A stretch of DNA of 64,000 nt from contig CM030364.1 in assembly GCA_017893485.1 (NCBI GenBank), forward strand, positions 250,159,122 to 250,223,121, given 5' to 3'. Shown piece by piece: positions 22,389 through 34,595 of this stretch (the first letter of the stretch is position 1; each line of letters opens with the position of its first letter). The notes beneath the pieces were generated by a model that ran no database searches, was not told the origin of the DNA, and saw nothing but the letters and a program-made list of their open reading frames with translations. This stretch comes from Hemerocallis citrina (taxonomy: Eukaryota > Streptophyta > Magnoliopsida > Asparagales > Asphodelaceae). Made by a program: the position numbers and the translations under genes.

Positions 22389-22922
22389 GAGCATCTGTAG
22401 TCGTTCTAACCTATTTTTTGGGTATCTGGCAATTGGGAATAGAAATATGGCTACGCGTTGTAGTGGTTGAAAGTTAAAATATGGCCAGACGATCGGTTAT
22501 CTCTCGTCTCAAAATTTGTTAAATTTTTTTTTTTCTGGGCACTAAAAGACCAAAAAAAAAAAAAAAAAAACATCAAAAACTGTGGGACGGTGGATAACCA
22601 CAATAAAATTGTTGGAACGGTGTATTAAACACCGTCTGACAATTTTTTTTTTAATTTTTAATTTTTATAATATAGGACGGCACATTATTTATCGTCCAGG
22701 AAAAAAAAAAGTAAAGCGACGGAATATTATCTTTCGTCTATTTTCAGGGACGAAAGAAAATTTTCTGTGAGCTATATTTTGGCTTTTGCCAAATCGTCTG
22801 CTATATTTGGCAGTCCACTATTCATCGTATATCCAAAATTTAGATATTTGGAAGACGACTACAACAATTTTATTTTCATTTTTTCCGAATTTTAGGTATT
22901 TAGCCCTCGACTATAGATGCTG
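22389..22922. mobile_element. MITE D
   Basis: It starts GAGCATCTGTAG and ends, inverted, CAGCATCTATAG, with TAA on both sides (22386-22388, 22923-22925). It is closely related to MITE A. Four or five 21-bp boxes with centre TTA lie inside. Its right end is ~300 bp upstream of the ERF TATA box. Confidence 0.8.
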
Positions 22923-23220
22923 TAACGGCTCATGTTCATATCCACCAAATAGTAAAATTAATACCAACTCCTAAAAAAAAGAGCGTAAATAAACATGGAC
23001 TTGACCCTCAAGCTTCAAAAGGAATCCAGCCAAATGCCAGCCTACTTAACCTTGCGTGTTCATGTCAAACTAAACTGACAAACAAAGGACACTATCACTA
23101 ATTACTTTCTTTTTTTGTTTAATCTTCAAAAACTATAATACAATAACACTCTATTCATTCATTCATACTCTCTCAAGCCACATGCTCTATCTATCATTGA
23201 CTATCCTTTCCTATCTTGCT

Positions 23221-23230
23221 TTTATAAATA
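23221..23230 (+). promoter_or_regulatory. TATA box of the ERF gene
   Basis: TTTATAAATA lies ~92 bp upstream of the start codon in a pyrimidine-rich context, so transcription should start near 23255 with a short 5' UTR of ~65-70 nt. The proximal promoter before it, back to MITE D, is only ~300 bp. Confidence 0.65.
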
Positions 23231-23321
23231 TTCCCCCCTCCCCTCCTCATTTTCACTCCCATCATTCCCACAATCACAAACACAACACTTTTTAAGAGAT
23301 ACATAGCAAAGATCAATTGCA

Positions 23322-23945
23322 ATGGTGAAGACTAGCAGCGACAACAACAGCAGCAACACCAACAAAGAGAACAGCAACACCGCGAAGAAGAAGCAACGAC
23401 AGTACAAGGGAGTGAGAATGAGGAGTTGGGGTTCCTGGGTTTCGGAAATCAGAGCGCCAAACCAGAAGACAAGAATCTGGCTAGGCTCCTACTCCACACC
23501 GGAAGCCGCTGCACGTGCTTACGACGCTGCCCTAATCTGCCTTAAAGGCTCCTCTGCGTCGCTAAACTTCCCTGACTCCCCTCCTCCTAATTACTGTCAT
23601 TCCTCCACCAATGCTCCTCCTGCTTTGTCTCCTAAAGCCATTCAGAGACTTGCTGCAGCTGCTGCAGCTGCTAACAATGTCAATGCTGATCATGCCACTC
23701 CTTCTCTACCTTCGCCTGCATCATCCGTAACAGATACGACGACAACTGAAGAGGCGGCGAATTCAGTATCAAAGGATACAGTGGATCAAGAAGATCAATC
23801 ATGGTTTGATATTGGAGAGTTTCAGTCACCCAAGTGGATGGATATCATGCTTAGTAACAGCAGTTATTTTGCGCCGAGTTATAATCAACAGTTTGAGGAG
23901 AGCTTTGATGAGGTTGGTGACATTAGTTTATGGAACTTCTGCTAA
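23322..23945 (+). CDS. AP2/ERF transcription factor (DREB A-5/group II-like, similar to ERF012/ERF014)
   Basis: A 207-residue, single-exon protein. Residues 1-26 are Ser/Asn-rich and then basic (AKKKQRQ). One AP2/ERF DNA-binding domain spans about residues 27-84: [19 protein letters not shown], then [20 protein letters not shown] and [11 protein letters not shown]. The [16 protein letters not shown] form with Val after the second Trp is typical of plant group II ERFs. These are nuclear regulators that bind GCC- or DRE-type boxes, often under stress or in development. The C-terminus is Ala-rich, then acidic and aromatic (WFDIGEF, WMDIML, ISLWNFC), plausibly an activation region. I see no EAR motif. 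The frame is intact and intron-less, and it is the only clear host gene here. The exact orthologue is not assigned. Confidence 0.95.
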   Translation: MVKTSSDNNSSNTNKENSNTAKKKQRQYKGVRMRSWGSWVSEIRAPNQKTRIWLGSYSTPEAAARAYDAALICLKGSSASLNFPDSPPPNYCHSSTNAPPALSPKAIQRLAAAAAAANNVNADHATPSLPSPASSVTDTTTTEEAANSVSKDTVDQEDQSWFDIGEFQSPKWMDIMLSNSSYFAPSYNQQFEESFDEVGDISLWNFC

Positions 23946-24300
23946 GAGCTAGGGTTTAGATGGCTACATATATCTGGTCTTGATTTTGATCACAGTTTGA
24001 TTAATTCATGTTTTGTTAAGTTTTGTAGTTTATTATTATTATTATTATTATTATTTATTTACAAAGAAACAAGTGTTTAATTATGAGGAGGAGAGAGGCC
24101 ATGGAGCTACATATATATTTTAAGGTGGTAGTTCCTTGGGGTTCTCTTCTATACATATATAGTTGATTGATAGCTAGTTGCTACTATAGTCTTTGTACAA
24201 CTTTTTGTTCAAGATGTTAACAAATAATAATAAGTAATGTCTTTATTATTTATTTTGGCTCTTTGTCATCAAATAAAGAAAACACTTTTGTGATATTTCC
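23946..24300 (+). other. ERF 3' UTR and downstream
   Basis: It contains a (TTA)n microsatellite at about 24029-24056 and candidate polyadenylation signals, the clearest AATAAA at 24272-24277. The transcript end is probably shortly after. Confidence 0.5.
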
Positions 24301-25093
24301 TCCTTTTTCCTTCCTAGTATTCCATTTAACAATTAAGGCCAACTTTTCTATAACTATTTTTCATATTTTTTCTGAGGCTGTAGTGTTGTCACAGTCCCAC
24401 CCACACTCACACACACTCTCATATCATTTTTAAGGAATTCGTGCAAGTGGGAATTTGAAACCGCAACCTCAAACATGACATGAAAACACAAAGAAAACAA
24501 CCAAAAAAAAAAAAAAAACATTTTCCCCAATTAATATTTCTTTAGTAGCTCCCACTATTTTCTTTCTCCTTTTCTCCAAAACAAAGAAAAGCATATTCTG
24601 TCGATTATGTAATTGATGGAAAAGCATCAACTTGTATCATGTTGTTATTCAAAAAGCTCATGCCAGACTAATTTCCTGAAATTTCTCTAATTATATCTTT
24701 CTTGTTTTTATATGGTTAGCAAATAGAAAGCATGTGGGATTGATTCCTAACTTTCTTTTGTTACTACGTGAAGCCATTGATTGGTCTGAGCTTATATGTA
24801 CCTTCTGCTAGAATGCTCTGATAAAATAATTCTTGAAGTTGAAGGCAGATTGAGAGAAATCACATTGGTCTTGATTCAGTTTAAAATCAATTTATTTATC
24901 AATAATTTAATAGAATAGCAATTTCTAGCCTTAAGGTTGTTCCATGGTGTTTCCGTACATAGATATTTAAACTATATTCAGCATGTTAAAGAATTATTTG
25001 AGCATTTGAGCACATGGAATTATGTGGATTTGATTCTTTGATTATATCAGGCTATAGTAATCTACACTAATTAATTTTTTTTTCTATCTCTAA
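24301..25093. other. Intergenic, nothing recognised
   Basis: AT-rich sequence with poly-A runs (near 24508). I see no gene. Confidence 0.45.
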
Positions 25094-25274
25094 TCTCTAA
25101 TATTATAATGGGAGAAGGCCTTAGTGTCATTTGTCATTGTGTCATTCTACCAACATGTGCAACCACGTAAATAACTAATATAAAGGAGGTTTCCGGTTCA
25201 AATCCTCCCTACGTCAGAGTTTTTTTTTCTTTTTTGAAATTATTAAAACGTGCATCGCACGTGTAAATTACTAG
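25094..25274 (+). mobile_element. Non-autonomous Helitron, 181 bp
   Basis: The 5' end is TCTCTAATATTATAATGGG and the 3' end is CTAG, preceded 12 nt upstream by a hairpin (ACGTGC-ATC-GCACGT, 25248-25262). The flanking bases are A (25093) and T (25275). TC start, 3' hairpin, CTRR end and A/T insertion are the Helitron hallmarks. Inside, GGTTCAAATCC resembles a Pol III B box. Confidence 0.8.
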
Positions 25275-25560
25275 TAGTAAATAATAAGATGTAATCCGAC
25301 AATGAGATCTCCCTTTACTCATCAAATACTTTTTACAAATTACCTTAATGACATAAAATTTTATTTTATACGAGTGTCACTTTTGTAAATAATTATGTTG
25401 AACTTTGTGGATATTATGGTAACTAGCAACAGTTGAGTAAATGAATGGTTAATATAACTCTCATTTAAAAATAAATGGTTGAGATTAGATGGTTGAATGT
25501 CTACAAATTACAGGTTGTCTACAAATGACAACCCCAACTCTTCCATTGTAATATTAGAGA
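25275..25560 (-). mobile_element. Second Helitron 5' end (minus strand)
   Basis: On the minus strand TCTCTAATATTACAATGG begins at 25560 preceded by A, matching the 5' end of the Helitron at 25094. No hairpin plus CTRR 3' end was found to its left, so the extent is unknown. Confidence 0.4.
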
Positions 25561-26567
25561 TAGAGATTAGAGATATATATGGAACAATAAACAAGTGAAT
25601 TAACATTGTTTACTTTTTTTTTCCTGCCATTAGATCATTAACAGATTGTAATTTTAACCCTCATATTTGCTCATGTCTGTTTGAGGTCAACTGTGATTGA
25701 GATCTTGATAAAGCGATTTCATTATAATCATACATAAATACTAGGGAGGGGTTACCTAAACAAGTATATCCTCTGACTTGCTCAAGATAGTTAATGAGTC
25801 TCAAGAGTTCAAGTTTTATGATTTACTTGTGTGTATGTTTATTTTAATTGTTTGACATTTGGAGGGAAAAATATTTATTAAGATATATGGTTATCATAGT
25901 GATTTTATCCATAGAGCAGGGACAGTCTTATTCGAGAACCATATCACGCCTACAAGTATCTAACCTCGTATTCCAATCGTGACAGAGTATTCAGAATCTT
26001 TTTATTGCAATGTATTTGTGTTGATGTACTTGCATTGTGCTTCCTAGATACTATACTGGAGCACGAATCCTCCAGAATGCATACATTTGAGGAAAATGTA
26101 TATATGAAGCCATAATTCTTATACAAGCAGAGAAGGTTGTGATCATATAATGGCCCCTCTTGCAATTCTGTGGACTGTCCAGCTATTAGTGTTGGCTTCT
26201 TTTGGAGATTCAAAATAACCTACTGCCACTTTTATGTCAATGATATACATCCTTTATATCTGTATGTACTGCTTTTCATGTGCATCAATATGTGGCTTTT
26301 AGTAAAGGAGGTTGCAGTTTAAAGCATATTGTCATAGTTAGATTTTTGCAATGAAGGTGAAAATAGAAGATTAACTAAAGGCAAGAGAGAGAAGATTATG
26401 CATTATGAGTACATACAGGATACCTGTGACTCATCCAACTCTCTTACAGAAACCATAAAATCACATGTTTCGACAGGTGAGAACAAAATGCTTTAAAAAG
26501 ATTGAGTTTGGCTCCAGCAGACCCCGACTGGGGTCAACTGGAGCAAAACTCTACATGAGTCATGCTT
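25561..26567. other. Intergenic, nothing recognised
   Basis: A minus-strand open frame at 25950-26213 matches nothing I know. The MULE target sequence TAAGATCTGG ends this stretch. Confidence 0.45.
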
Positions 26568-26577
26568 TAAGATCTGG

Positions 26578-26980
26578 GATTTTTTCTTCCAAAATGACCT
26601 TTTTTTTGAAAGTTTTTCCCCAACCGACCTGCTTTTTTTTTATTCCCTAAACGCCCCACTCGCTTTTTGAAAAAGCGAGTGTAGTATAATCTCGCACGCT
26701 TTTTCAAAAAGCGAGTCTTAGGTTTCAGAAAATTAGAAACCTAAGACTCGCTTTTTGAAATAGCGTGAGGGATTATACCACACTCGTTTTTTCAAAAAGC
26801 GAGTCTTGGCCTTTTTTGCCCAGCAACACTCGCTTTTTGAAAAAGCGGAGGGAATTATCCCACACTTGTTTTTTCAAAAAGCGAGTGTCGTTTGGGACTT
26901 AAACCCCCCACCCCCAAACAGATCTCACTATTCCTATTTTCTTTCTCTTCCTCTTCTAACTCCGAAACCCTAACCCATCT
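26578..26980 (+). repeat. MULE left terminal inverted repeat
   Basis: It starts GATTTTTTCTTCC and matches the inverted sequence at 58494-58111 through to GAAACCCTAA. It contains six palindromic boxes of the ACTCGCTTTTT / AAAAAGCGAGT type, the first perfect. Alternate boxes are separated by TATAATCTCGC- or GGGATTATACCACAC-like spacers. Confidence 0.93.
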
Positions 26981-27238
26981 CTCATCTCAAATTCGTCAAA
27001 GTACCCTCGTAATTTGTGGATTAACCCATAAAATTGCTTTGGACACCTTAAACCTATCTTCCGATAGAGGTTTAAATTTTGGAATTTGGGTATACTTGAA
27101 GAGGAAAGCAACTTCAACTATTTGACCCAAATAATCTTGTGAAGGTATGATGTTTATTGTCCTATTATTTTGTTAATTTTATTAGATTTTCTTTATGGGT
27201 AGATAATAACTCGCTTATTGGTATAAATTAACGTAGGT

Positions 27239-27912
27239 ATGGATTTGGAGATTCCTATTTGGTTTTACTTTGGTGGTGAAATAATTCGTGATCCAAAAAT
27301 TGGTTGTTGTTATAGTGTGTTGGATCCGGAAATAGTTTGGGTACCCCATACCATTACATTTGAATAAGTAGTTGAGAAAATATATGAAGTTACTAATTGG
27401 GATAGGAATCAGTGGAATGTGAAAATTTTAGCTCGATACGCAGCAGGAAGAGGAGATGGTCAGTATTTTATGACAGTGCCCGTATCTACTGATAATGCGC
27501 TGAAGTCAATGATTGCTAGGACATTTGATCCCAATTGTGCTTGGTCTGCATTAGAGTTATATATTCAGTAAATTCAAATTTTGAATGCTCAGCCACATGA
27601 TATTCCCAGTTCAAGCTTCATAAGGGTACACCTACACAGCAGATGAGGTCTAACCCCGCTCAATCTTCACAACCAAATTCAGTATCCTTACAAGAGTACA
27701 CCTTCACAAATACAACAAATCCGGATTCTCTAAATGTTGAGCTGCCACGCCAACCTAGTCCTGTTCTTGACTCTGTTCCAAATGACAGTGTATTTGAACT
27801 CTTTCAAAATGCAGTCTGTAACAACAGCTTATTAGATGATGATGAAGAAGAGGAAGAAACAGACGATGAAGATGATGATAGTGGTGAAAATGATGACGGA
27901 GACGAAGATGAT
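27239..27912 (+). pseudogene. MULE transposase, N-terminal part
   Basis: From ATG 27239 (MDLEIPIWFYFGGEII) the frame runs through a ubiquitin-like-fold type segment (VEKIYEVTNWD...VKILARY...TVPVSTDNALKSMI) seen at the start of plant MuDR transposases. It is broken by TAA near 27364 and again near 27570. An acidic stretch (DDDEEEEETDDEDDD...) then leads to base 27912, where G2 is inserted. The continuation is at 52322. Confidence 0.75.
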
Positions 27913-28531
27913 TGTTACCGCTAAATCTGGTGTGGGGGTAAATAGATAGTATTTGTGGATTCTTAGGAAAACTTGAATAGCAAACCTGAAACCTGTTCTG
28001 CCGAAGTTTCACCGTTGGCTCCCGCCGTTCACCTGCAAAAAGTACGAGACACCGGGGTTGATCCCGGCGATGCACCCTCCGACGCTCAAGTCAGTAATCA
28101 GAAATGATTATGAGAGAGCGTTAACTAGCAAAAGATTGATTACCTCTTAATGGAGATGGATGGGGGGTATTTATAGTCGCCGTCGGGGTCAGATTAGGAA
28201 TGTAATCCCTGTGATCTGATAAGGAATAAAATCCTCGTAATCAGATAAGGAATGTGATCCCTGATTCCCGGTGAAAGGATAGATACGAATCAGGGCCGTT
28301 GATTTGGCTGAATCAGAAATCCTAATTCTATCCCGCTGGACTGGGTTCATTTCGGGTTGGGACCCGTACCCAGTTGAGGTGGATCTATTTGCGGGTTATT
28401 GGATCTTTGGAGAGGAGATCCAGTACCCGTCTCAGACCCAGTTGTAAGTGAAATTACCGTTTTACCCCTGGGCTTCAAGATTCATGCCCGATTTGGACGG
28501 TTCCGATTTAACCCCATTTTTAGCCATATCA
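27913..28531 (-). repeat. G2 3' LTR
   Basis: It reads TGATATGGCTAAAAATGG... on the minus strand and ends ...GCGGTAACA. The polypurine tract GGGAGTGGAGGGCTCG lies just outside it (28532-28547). A TATA box (CTATAAATACC, minus) is near 28170. It clearly resembles the G3 LTR. Confidence 0.92.
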
Positions 28532-28959
28532 CGAGCCCTCCACTCCCGAAGACTGAGTTTGATCAGCCTTTGAGGAGTAGTTTTACTGTTTTAATGGCTT
28601 GCAGAGTTGTATCGGAGTCCAAATGGAAGGTTTTGAATCTTTGAAGGAGGTAGTGTGGTGATTTTTCAAGTTGGTTGCACTCTAAGTTGTTCTTGAGCTT
28701 TTCTGGATGTTTGGTGATTTTTATCTATTTTTTCGGATTATTTATTTAATTTTGCGAAGTGTTAACCAGTCGTTCGGGGGTCTTAACAACACGTTTTAGG
28801 CAACAATTGTTCGTTCAGGGGCTTAAAAATATACCCCCAAATTTATGATTATTTCCTAGAATTTTTAGTTAATTTTCCCGAATTTTTAGTATTTTTTCGC
28901 AATTTTTAAATAAATAAAACGATTTAAATAAATAAAAACTAATTTTTAATACCTATTTG

Positions 28960-30450
28960 TGGCGTGGCGCGATCTGAGCCCTCCATCAGCGTCGAGCGCG
29001 ATTTTCTGGGCGATCGGACGATCCATGTTCCTCGGCAGATAGTTTCTTCGTATGAGAGGGTCGGCAGCTCGGCTCCTCGGCTCGGAATCTGCCGAGCTAC
29101 GTGGCACGATCCTGAGCGTCCATCTCAGCGCGGATCCCCAAAAAATGCTATCTTGTCGTTTAGTGAACGTGGCAAGATCTGGGCTGTCCATCACGTTTGA
29201 GCATGTTTTTTGATAAGATCCAACGGCTGAGGAGGGTCGGCCTCTTTTTTCTTCATATGTGGAGGTCGGTTCCTCGTCCACTCGGCTCGGCAGCTCGGCA
29301 TTGTAGGCCGAATAAGTGCTCCGACAGGACGTTCGGTTTGACCTAGTAGCTCGAAGGCTCGACCAAGCTGTTCGTTCGCTCGGCTAAGCGCTCCAATGGC
29401 TCAATTCCTTGTCTACTGTATTAGTGGCTCGGTGGTCCAGCCCAGCTGTTCAGTAGCTCGGCTTGGCACATCGGGATCTTCCGAGCTACGTGGCACGATC
29501 CTGAGCGTCCATCTCAGTGCGGATCCCCAAAAAACACTATCTTGTCGTTTAGTGAACGTGGCAAGATCTGGGTCGTCCATCACGTCGAGCACGTTTTTTG
29601 TCAAGATCCAACGACTGAGGAGGGTCGGCGGAATTTTTCTCCAATGTAGGGGTCGGTTCCTCGGCACCTCGGTTCGGCTCCGTCTGCAGCTCGGCTCGGA
29701 GCCTCAGGATCTGCCGAGCTACGTGGCGAGATCTTGAGCATCCATCACGGCGTGAATCACGAGGACGGGGTTCAGATCATGAGAAAACATTATCTTGTCG
29801 TTTTGTGGGCGTGGCGCTATCTAAACCGTCCATCAAGTTTCGACACGAATTTTGGAACGATCTGACGGTGATTCGGCCTAGGCAGAATTTTTCTCCATAT
29901 GTGGTGGTTGGTACCTCGGCACCTCGGCTCGGCTCCTCCTGCAGCTTGGCTCGGAGCCTCGGGATCTGCCGAGCTACGTGGCGAGATCCTGAGCATCCAT
30001 CACGGCGTGAATCACGAGGACGGGGTTCAGATCACGAGAAAACGTTATCTTGTCGTTTTGTGGGCGTGGCGCTATCTGAACCGTCCATCAAGTTTTGACA
30101 CGAATTTTGGAACGATCTGACGGTGATTCGGCCTCGGTAGAATTTTTCTCCATATGTGGTGGTCGGTACCTCGGCACCTCGGTTCGGCTCCTCTTGCAGC
30201 TTGGCTCGGAGCCTCCGGATCTGTCGAGCTACGTGGCGAGATCCTGAGCATCCATCACGGCGTGAATCACGAGGACGGGGTTCAGATCACGAGAAAACGT
30301 TATCTTGTCGTTTTGTGGGCGTGGCGCTATCTGAACCGTCCATCAAGTTTTGACACGAATTTTGGAACGATCCAACGGTGATTCGGCCTCGGCAGAATTT
30401 TTCTCCATATGTGGAGGTCGGTACCTCGGCACCTCAGATCGGTAAGAACG
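28960..30450. repeat. 255-bp repeats in the G2 3' region
   Basis: GAGCTACGTGGCGAGATC recurs at 29716, 29971 and 30226, giving a 255-bp unit. Diverged copies lie at 28970-29290 and 29480-29700, and a single one at 34310-34520 on the far side of the antisense ORF. The unit contains ACGTGGC and ends at a CTCCATATGTGG block. Confidence 0.9.
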
Positions 30451-30710
30451 GTTGTTCGGTGGCACGTCGAGGTGTTGATCGCCGAGGGATGGAGATCGGT
30501 GTTTCGAAGAGTCCTTGTCTTGGGCCGCCGCCATCCTCCGACCCAGTAGCTCGGTTGCTTAGCCAAGCTGTTTGGTAGCTCGGCTTTGCACACCGGTGGC
30601 CGGGTGATGGAGTTGAGCGATTTGAAGAGTCGTAACTCTCTGTTTTGGCATTTTGCCTTCTCTTAGTGGGCCGTTAAATGCCCAAGGAAGCCCAAACGTC
30701 GCTTTAAGGT

Positions 30711-30717
30711 TATAAAT
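30711..30717 (+). promoter_or_regulatory. TATA box of the G2 antisense ORF
   Basis: TATAAAT in a GGTTATAAATTCTCACTCCC context lies ~220 bp upstream of the inferred start at 30934. G1 has a TATA box in the equivalent position. Confidence 0.65.
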
Positions 30718-30933
30718 TCTCACTCCCCCACCCCAGAGCTCATTTCTCACTTTTCACTCCAAGTTTTCACTTTTACTCCCTGTGTGCTCTGCTAGCGGCA
30801 ATTTTCGCTCCAAGGCGGTTGCGTTAGCTGTCGCGTGGGCCAAGCGATTTCCGGCAAACTAATTCTGACTGTGAACGTCACTTCGAGGCCACGTCACATC
30901 AAGGTCAGTTTATTTGCCTTAGCTTTTTTAGAG

Positions 30934-33811
30934 ATGTCAAGGGTAGACTCGGGGAGTGAGGCATCGTCCTCGGGCAATAGTGGCACCGAGGAGAGGAGGC
31001 GAATGGAGATCCGAAGAAAGGGGAAGGAGGTGGCCGGGCCGTCCGTGGCCGAGGTGAAGAAGAAGAAGAAGACAGTGGCCCGATCTCCTGTAGTCGAGGA
31101 GATCGTGGAGACCGAGAGGCGTGCCCCTGAGTCGGGCCGGTACCCTAGTGTATTGTTCGGCCATGCCGGAGTCAGGCAATACAAGGGTGACCTTCTGAAG
31201 AAGGCGATCGTAGGTCGGTCGGCAGTCTACGAGGAGAACAACCTGGTCCAGACCACCGAGGTGGACGAGATTGCGTCGGTATTATCCGAGAAGGACCTGC
31301 TCCGGATCAGAAAAGGGTTCGCCATCCCTCCGGAGTATAAGCTGATCCTCCCCGGCCCTGGGATGCGAGCGAACTCCAAACTGTCGTCGGATATGTGTGT
31401 GTTCGACTACGACTCGTTGAATGCCGGATTGCGCTTTCCTCTACACCCCTTTGTGTTAAAGGTCCTCCAGTGGTACTGCCTGGCGCCGACCCAGTTTATG
31501 CCGAACACCTGGCGCCACGTGAATGCCTTCTTGCTGCAGTGCCGCAACGCCGTGGTCGAGCCAGACATGGTGATCCTTCGGAGCATGTATCGGATTCACC
31601 GGATGCACAAGACCGAGCATTGCTACTACCTGTCACCCCGGAAAGGCGTTAGGCTCATAGAGAATCCGGACTCGATAAAAGGTTGGAAGGAGAAGTTCTT
31701 TTTGTTGAGGGAGCCCTCGATGCTGAACATTCCGACTCGGTGGAAAGTAGAGGTGTCGAAGTTTGCAAGGGCCGACTCGGAACTGACAGTGGCCGAGGCG
31801 GAAGTGGCGGAGAAGATCATTGCTCTCCCAATGTTGAGCTGGAGGGAAATGACCGAGGAGGTGCTACACGGGTCGGGCCTTAGTCCGATTGACCCGAGTA
31901 CGCTCCTGACATCTTGTAGTATTTTTTTTCTTTAAGTTTCTTGCTCGTTTTTCTAACTCACTGTTTGTTTTGTTGTTTGGAACAGAAGCGCCAAAGATGG
32001 ATTTCATGGGGATGTTGAGCGAGCGAGGCAAGGTTGCCGACGGAAGGAAGAGGAAGAGGCCGAGCACGACGGCTTCGTCCGGCCGACCCTCTAAGGCTCC
32101 TTCGGCAGTTGCTCCGCCTACTGCCGTTCCTGAGGCCCCCTCGCCAGCGGTGGTCATCTCCACCGACCCCTCGGCTCCTGCCGCATCTGCCATGGTCGGT
32201 GAGGCCTTCAATGTTTCGGCAGTGCTGTCGCTCGAGACTTCGCCCCTGACCACTCAGGCCGAGGTGATCCTGACCGAGCAGCATAAGAAGCTGTTCGTCC
32301 CCGACTGGTGAGTGAAGAACCATGATGGCTTCCTCGGGGACTCGCAGATGTGCATGCAAGCTGTCAAGCACTTAGCGACCCCAAAAGGATCGAGCCGCAC
32401 TGAAGGCGGGGACGACTGGCGATGACACCTACGAAGTCGCTCGGTCGCTTGTGTCGGTAAGCTTTGCATTCATTGTTTTTGAGAATTTCTTAAGTCTGCC
32501 GTTCGGCTTTTACTTTGTTCTTACTCTCTTTTTCCTTCGGCAGGCCACTTGTCACTTCGGCCACCTCATCCAAGAGTTTGCCGAACAGGAGAGGGAGTTG
32601 AAGGCCACCAGCGACAAGGACAGGGCGGAGAAGGTGAGGGCAGTTCGGCAGCTCGAGGCAGAGCAGAGATGCTCGGACGGCTTGGTGGCTCGGGTTGCCG
32701 ACCTCGAGGCGGACCTGGAGCGAGTTAAGGGGCGGCTCGCCGATGAGGTTGCCGAAGTCGCTAAGGCTGCCGAGGAGTTGGCGGCTTTTGCGAAGGCACT
32801 AGAGGAGGCGAAGGCGGAGAAGGATGCCGCGGCGGCAAAAATAAGGGCGGAGGTTGAAGCCGAGGCGAAGGTGCACATGAGTTCTAACATGGAGAAATCC
32901 TACGAAAGGGCACTCGACCATGTCCAGGAGCGCGTCCCCGGCTTCCAGAGAATTGGATATAGGCTGTGGCCCGGGGCCACGGTAGAGGGCGAAGAAGAGG
33001 AGGACGAAGAGGAGGAAGACGACGAGGAGGAGGTGGCACAGCAGGACGAGGAAGCGCCTGTCGTCCCTGAGACTATGGTGACCGACCCCCAAGCCGGGGC
33101 GATGGGCCGTCTGGTGAGCCGCCTGTGGTCGAGCCGCCGACGCAGGTGGACCCTTGATCTTCTCGTCTTCTTGTATTTTTGTTTTTCTCTGCTTTGAATG
33201 TAATGCCTTTTCGCGGACTGGCCACCGCTTCTGTTATGAATGAAAAAAAAAAGATTTTGTTTCGGTCTTGTCTAAGTGTTTTGTTCGGATTTTTAGTCTT
33301 TCAATGTGATGCCCTCGTTTTTCAGAACGTCGAACACGCATCGGTTACCGCAGCCGCTCGGCGCCGTGCATAACTGTTTAAGCAGTCTCGCGAGGCTCGC
33401 CTCGAGGGTGAGATCGAGCTGATCAGGAGAGTGTCGCTCAATGTGGAGAAGAAGAACAGCGAGCTGCTGGCCGAGGTACACCACTTGCGGATAGTCGAAG
33501 AGGAGCTCTCGACGAAGGAGGAAGAGCTTGCCTCGGCGTTGGCCGAGCGAGACGAGCTCGCGAAGAAAGTTGAGCAGCTGCAGAGGGTCACGGTCAACAA
33601 GAGCATCGAGGTGACCAATTTGCATCGCATTATATCTGATAGTGCTGAGCACCCGAGTTCAGCGAAACTCCCTCGATTCAAGATACTGGTTAAGGACGAC
33701 ACTTTGAAAAACAGGCTCGTCGAGCTCGAGGAGGAAGTGGCTCGTCTGAAGCCTCAGCCCGTGAGGACTAACGTCCGCAGCACCTTGTGCACTCGCGAGG
33801 AGAGCGAGTGA
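30934..33811 (+). pseudogene. G2 antisense ORF (Transposase_28-type domain plus coiled coil), multi-exon
   Basis: The preferred start is MSRVDSGSEASSSGN at 30934, which matches G1; the frame is also open from 30835. A Lys/Glu-rich N-terminus (EVKKKKKTV) leads to a conserved domain: RKGFAIPPEYKL, LRFPLHPFVLKVLQW, PNTWRHVNAFLLQC and IPTRWKVEV (about 31300-31760). Exon 1 ends near 31920. Exon 2 (about 31987-32456) is Pro/Ala-rich, has TGA at 32309 and one extra A near 32385, and ends at a GTAAGC donor as in G1. Exon 3 (from 32544) encodes a long Ala/Glu coiled coil and an acidic run. A last exon (about 33326-33811) is another coiled coil ending in stop. It runs against pol and is damaged in this copy. 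Its function is unknown. Confidence 0.75.
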
Positions 33812-34595
33812 GGTATCTCCTTTTACGAGCTCGCGATTTGTGCTCTCGTCATTGGTCGGACTACGGCCGATGCCCAAAGCGGTGTAGCTGTTAGCTCGAG
33901 CGGAGCCTCGGTCGAAGCCACTGTTAGAGTTAGTGGCGAAGAGGCGTCCCAGTTCGTCGGCCTAGAGACGAGCTCGGAGATGAAGAGATGAAAACCCCGA
34001 GTGTCTCTAAATCGGAATGTCCCCATTCTGAGGAGGCGCTGAACAAGTTGTACTGGGCTTTTGATTTCTTGCATCGTCTTTTTTGTTGTAACTTCTTGCC
34101 TTGTAAATTTATCAAGTTGTTTTAATAAAATCGAAGTTCGTCTGCTCATTGTTGTGCCGTAGTTGCCTTACTCTTGAAACGGACCATAAGAACCAATAGT
34201 TAGCTTCTTCGAGCGTTCTAGCCATAGAACTCTTGCCTTAGCTGTAGAACTTTAGCTCTTGCTCGGGGTGTACCGAGGCAACTTTGCACTTCGGTAGTGT
34301 GGTAGCTCGGATTTCAGAACCGAGCCACGTGGCCCAATCTGGACGGCCGATCACGATCATGGCACGAATCACGAGGCGGGAGACTCAAGTTTTGAGAACG
34401 CTATCTTGTCGTTTTGTGGATACGTGGCACGATCTGATCCGTTCATCATGTTCTAGTACGCATTTTGAGACCATCCAACGGTGAAATTGGGCGGAATTTT
34501 TCTCCATATGTGGAGGTCGGTTCCTCGTCCGTTCGGTTCGGGATATTGAGGGAGTGCAGTCGAGCCGAGCGTTGGACACCGAACTCGCCGTTAGA

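Noticed and set aside
25950..26213. Minus-strand 87-codon frame
   Set aside because: No recognised motif, no splice context I could support, AT-rich surroundings.
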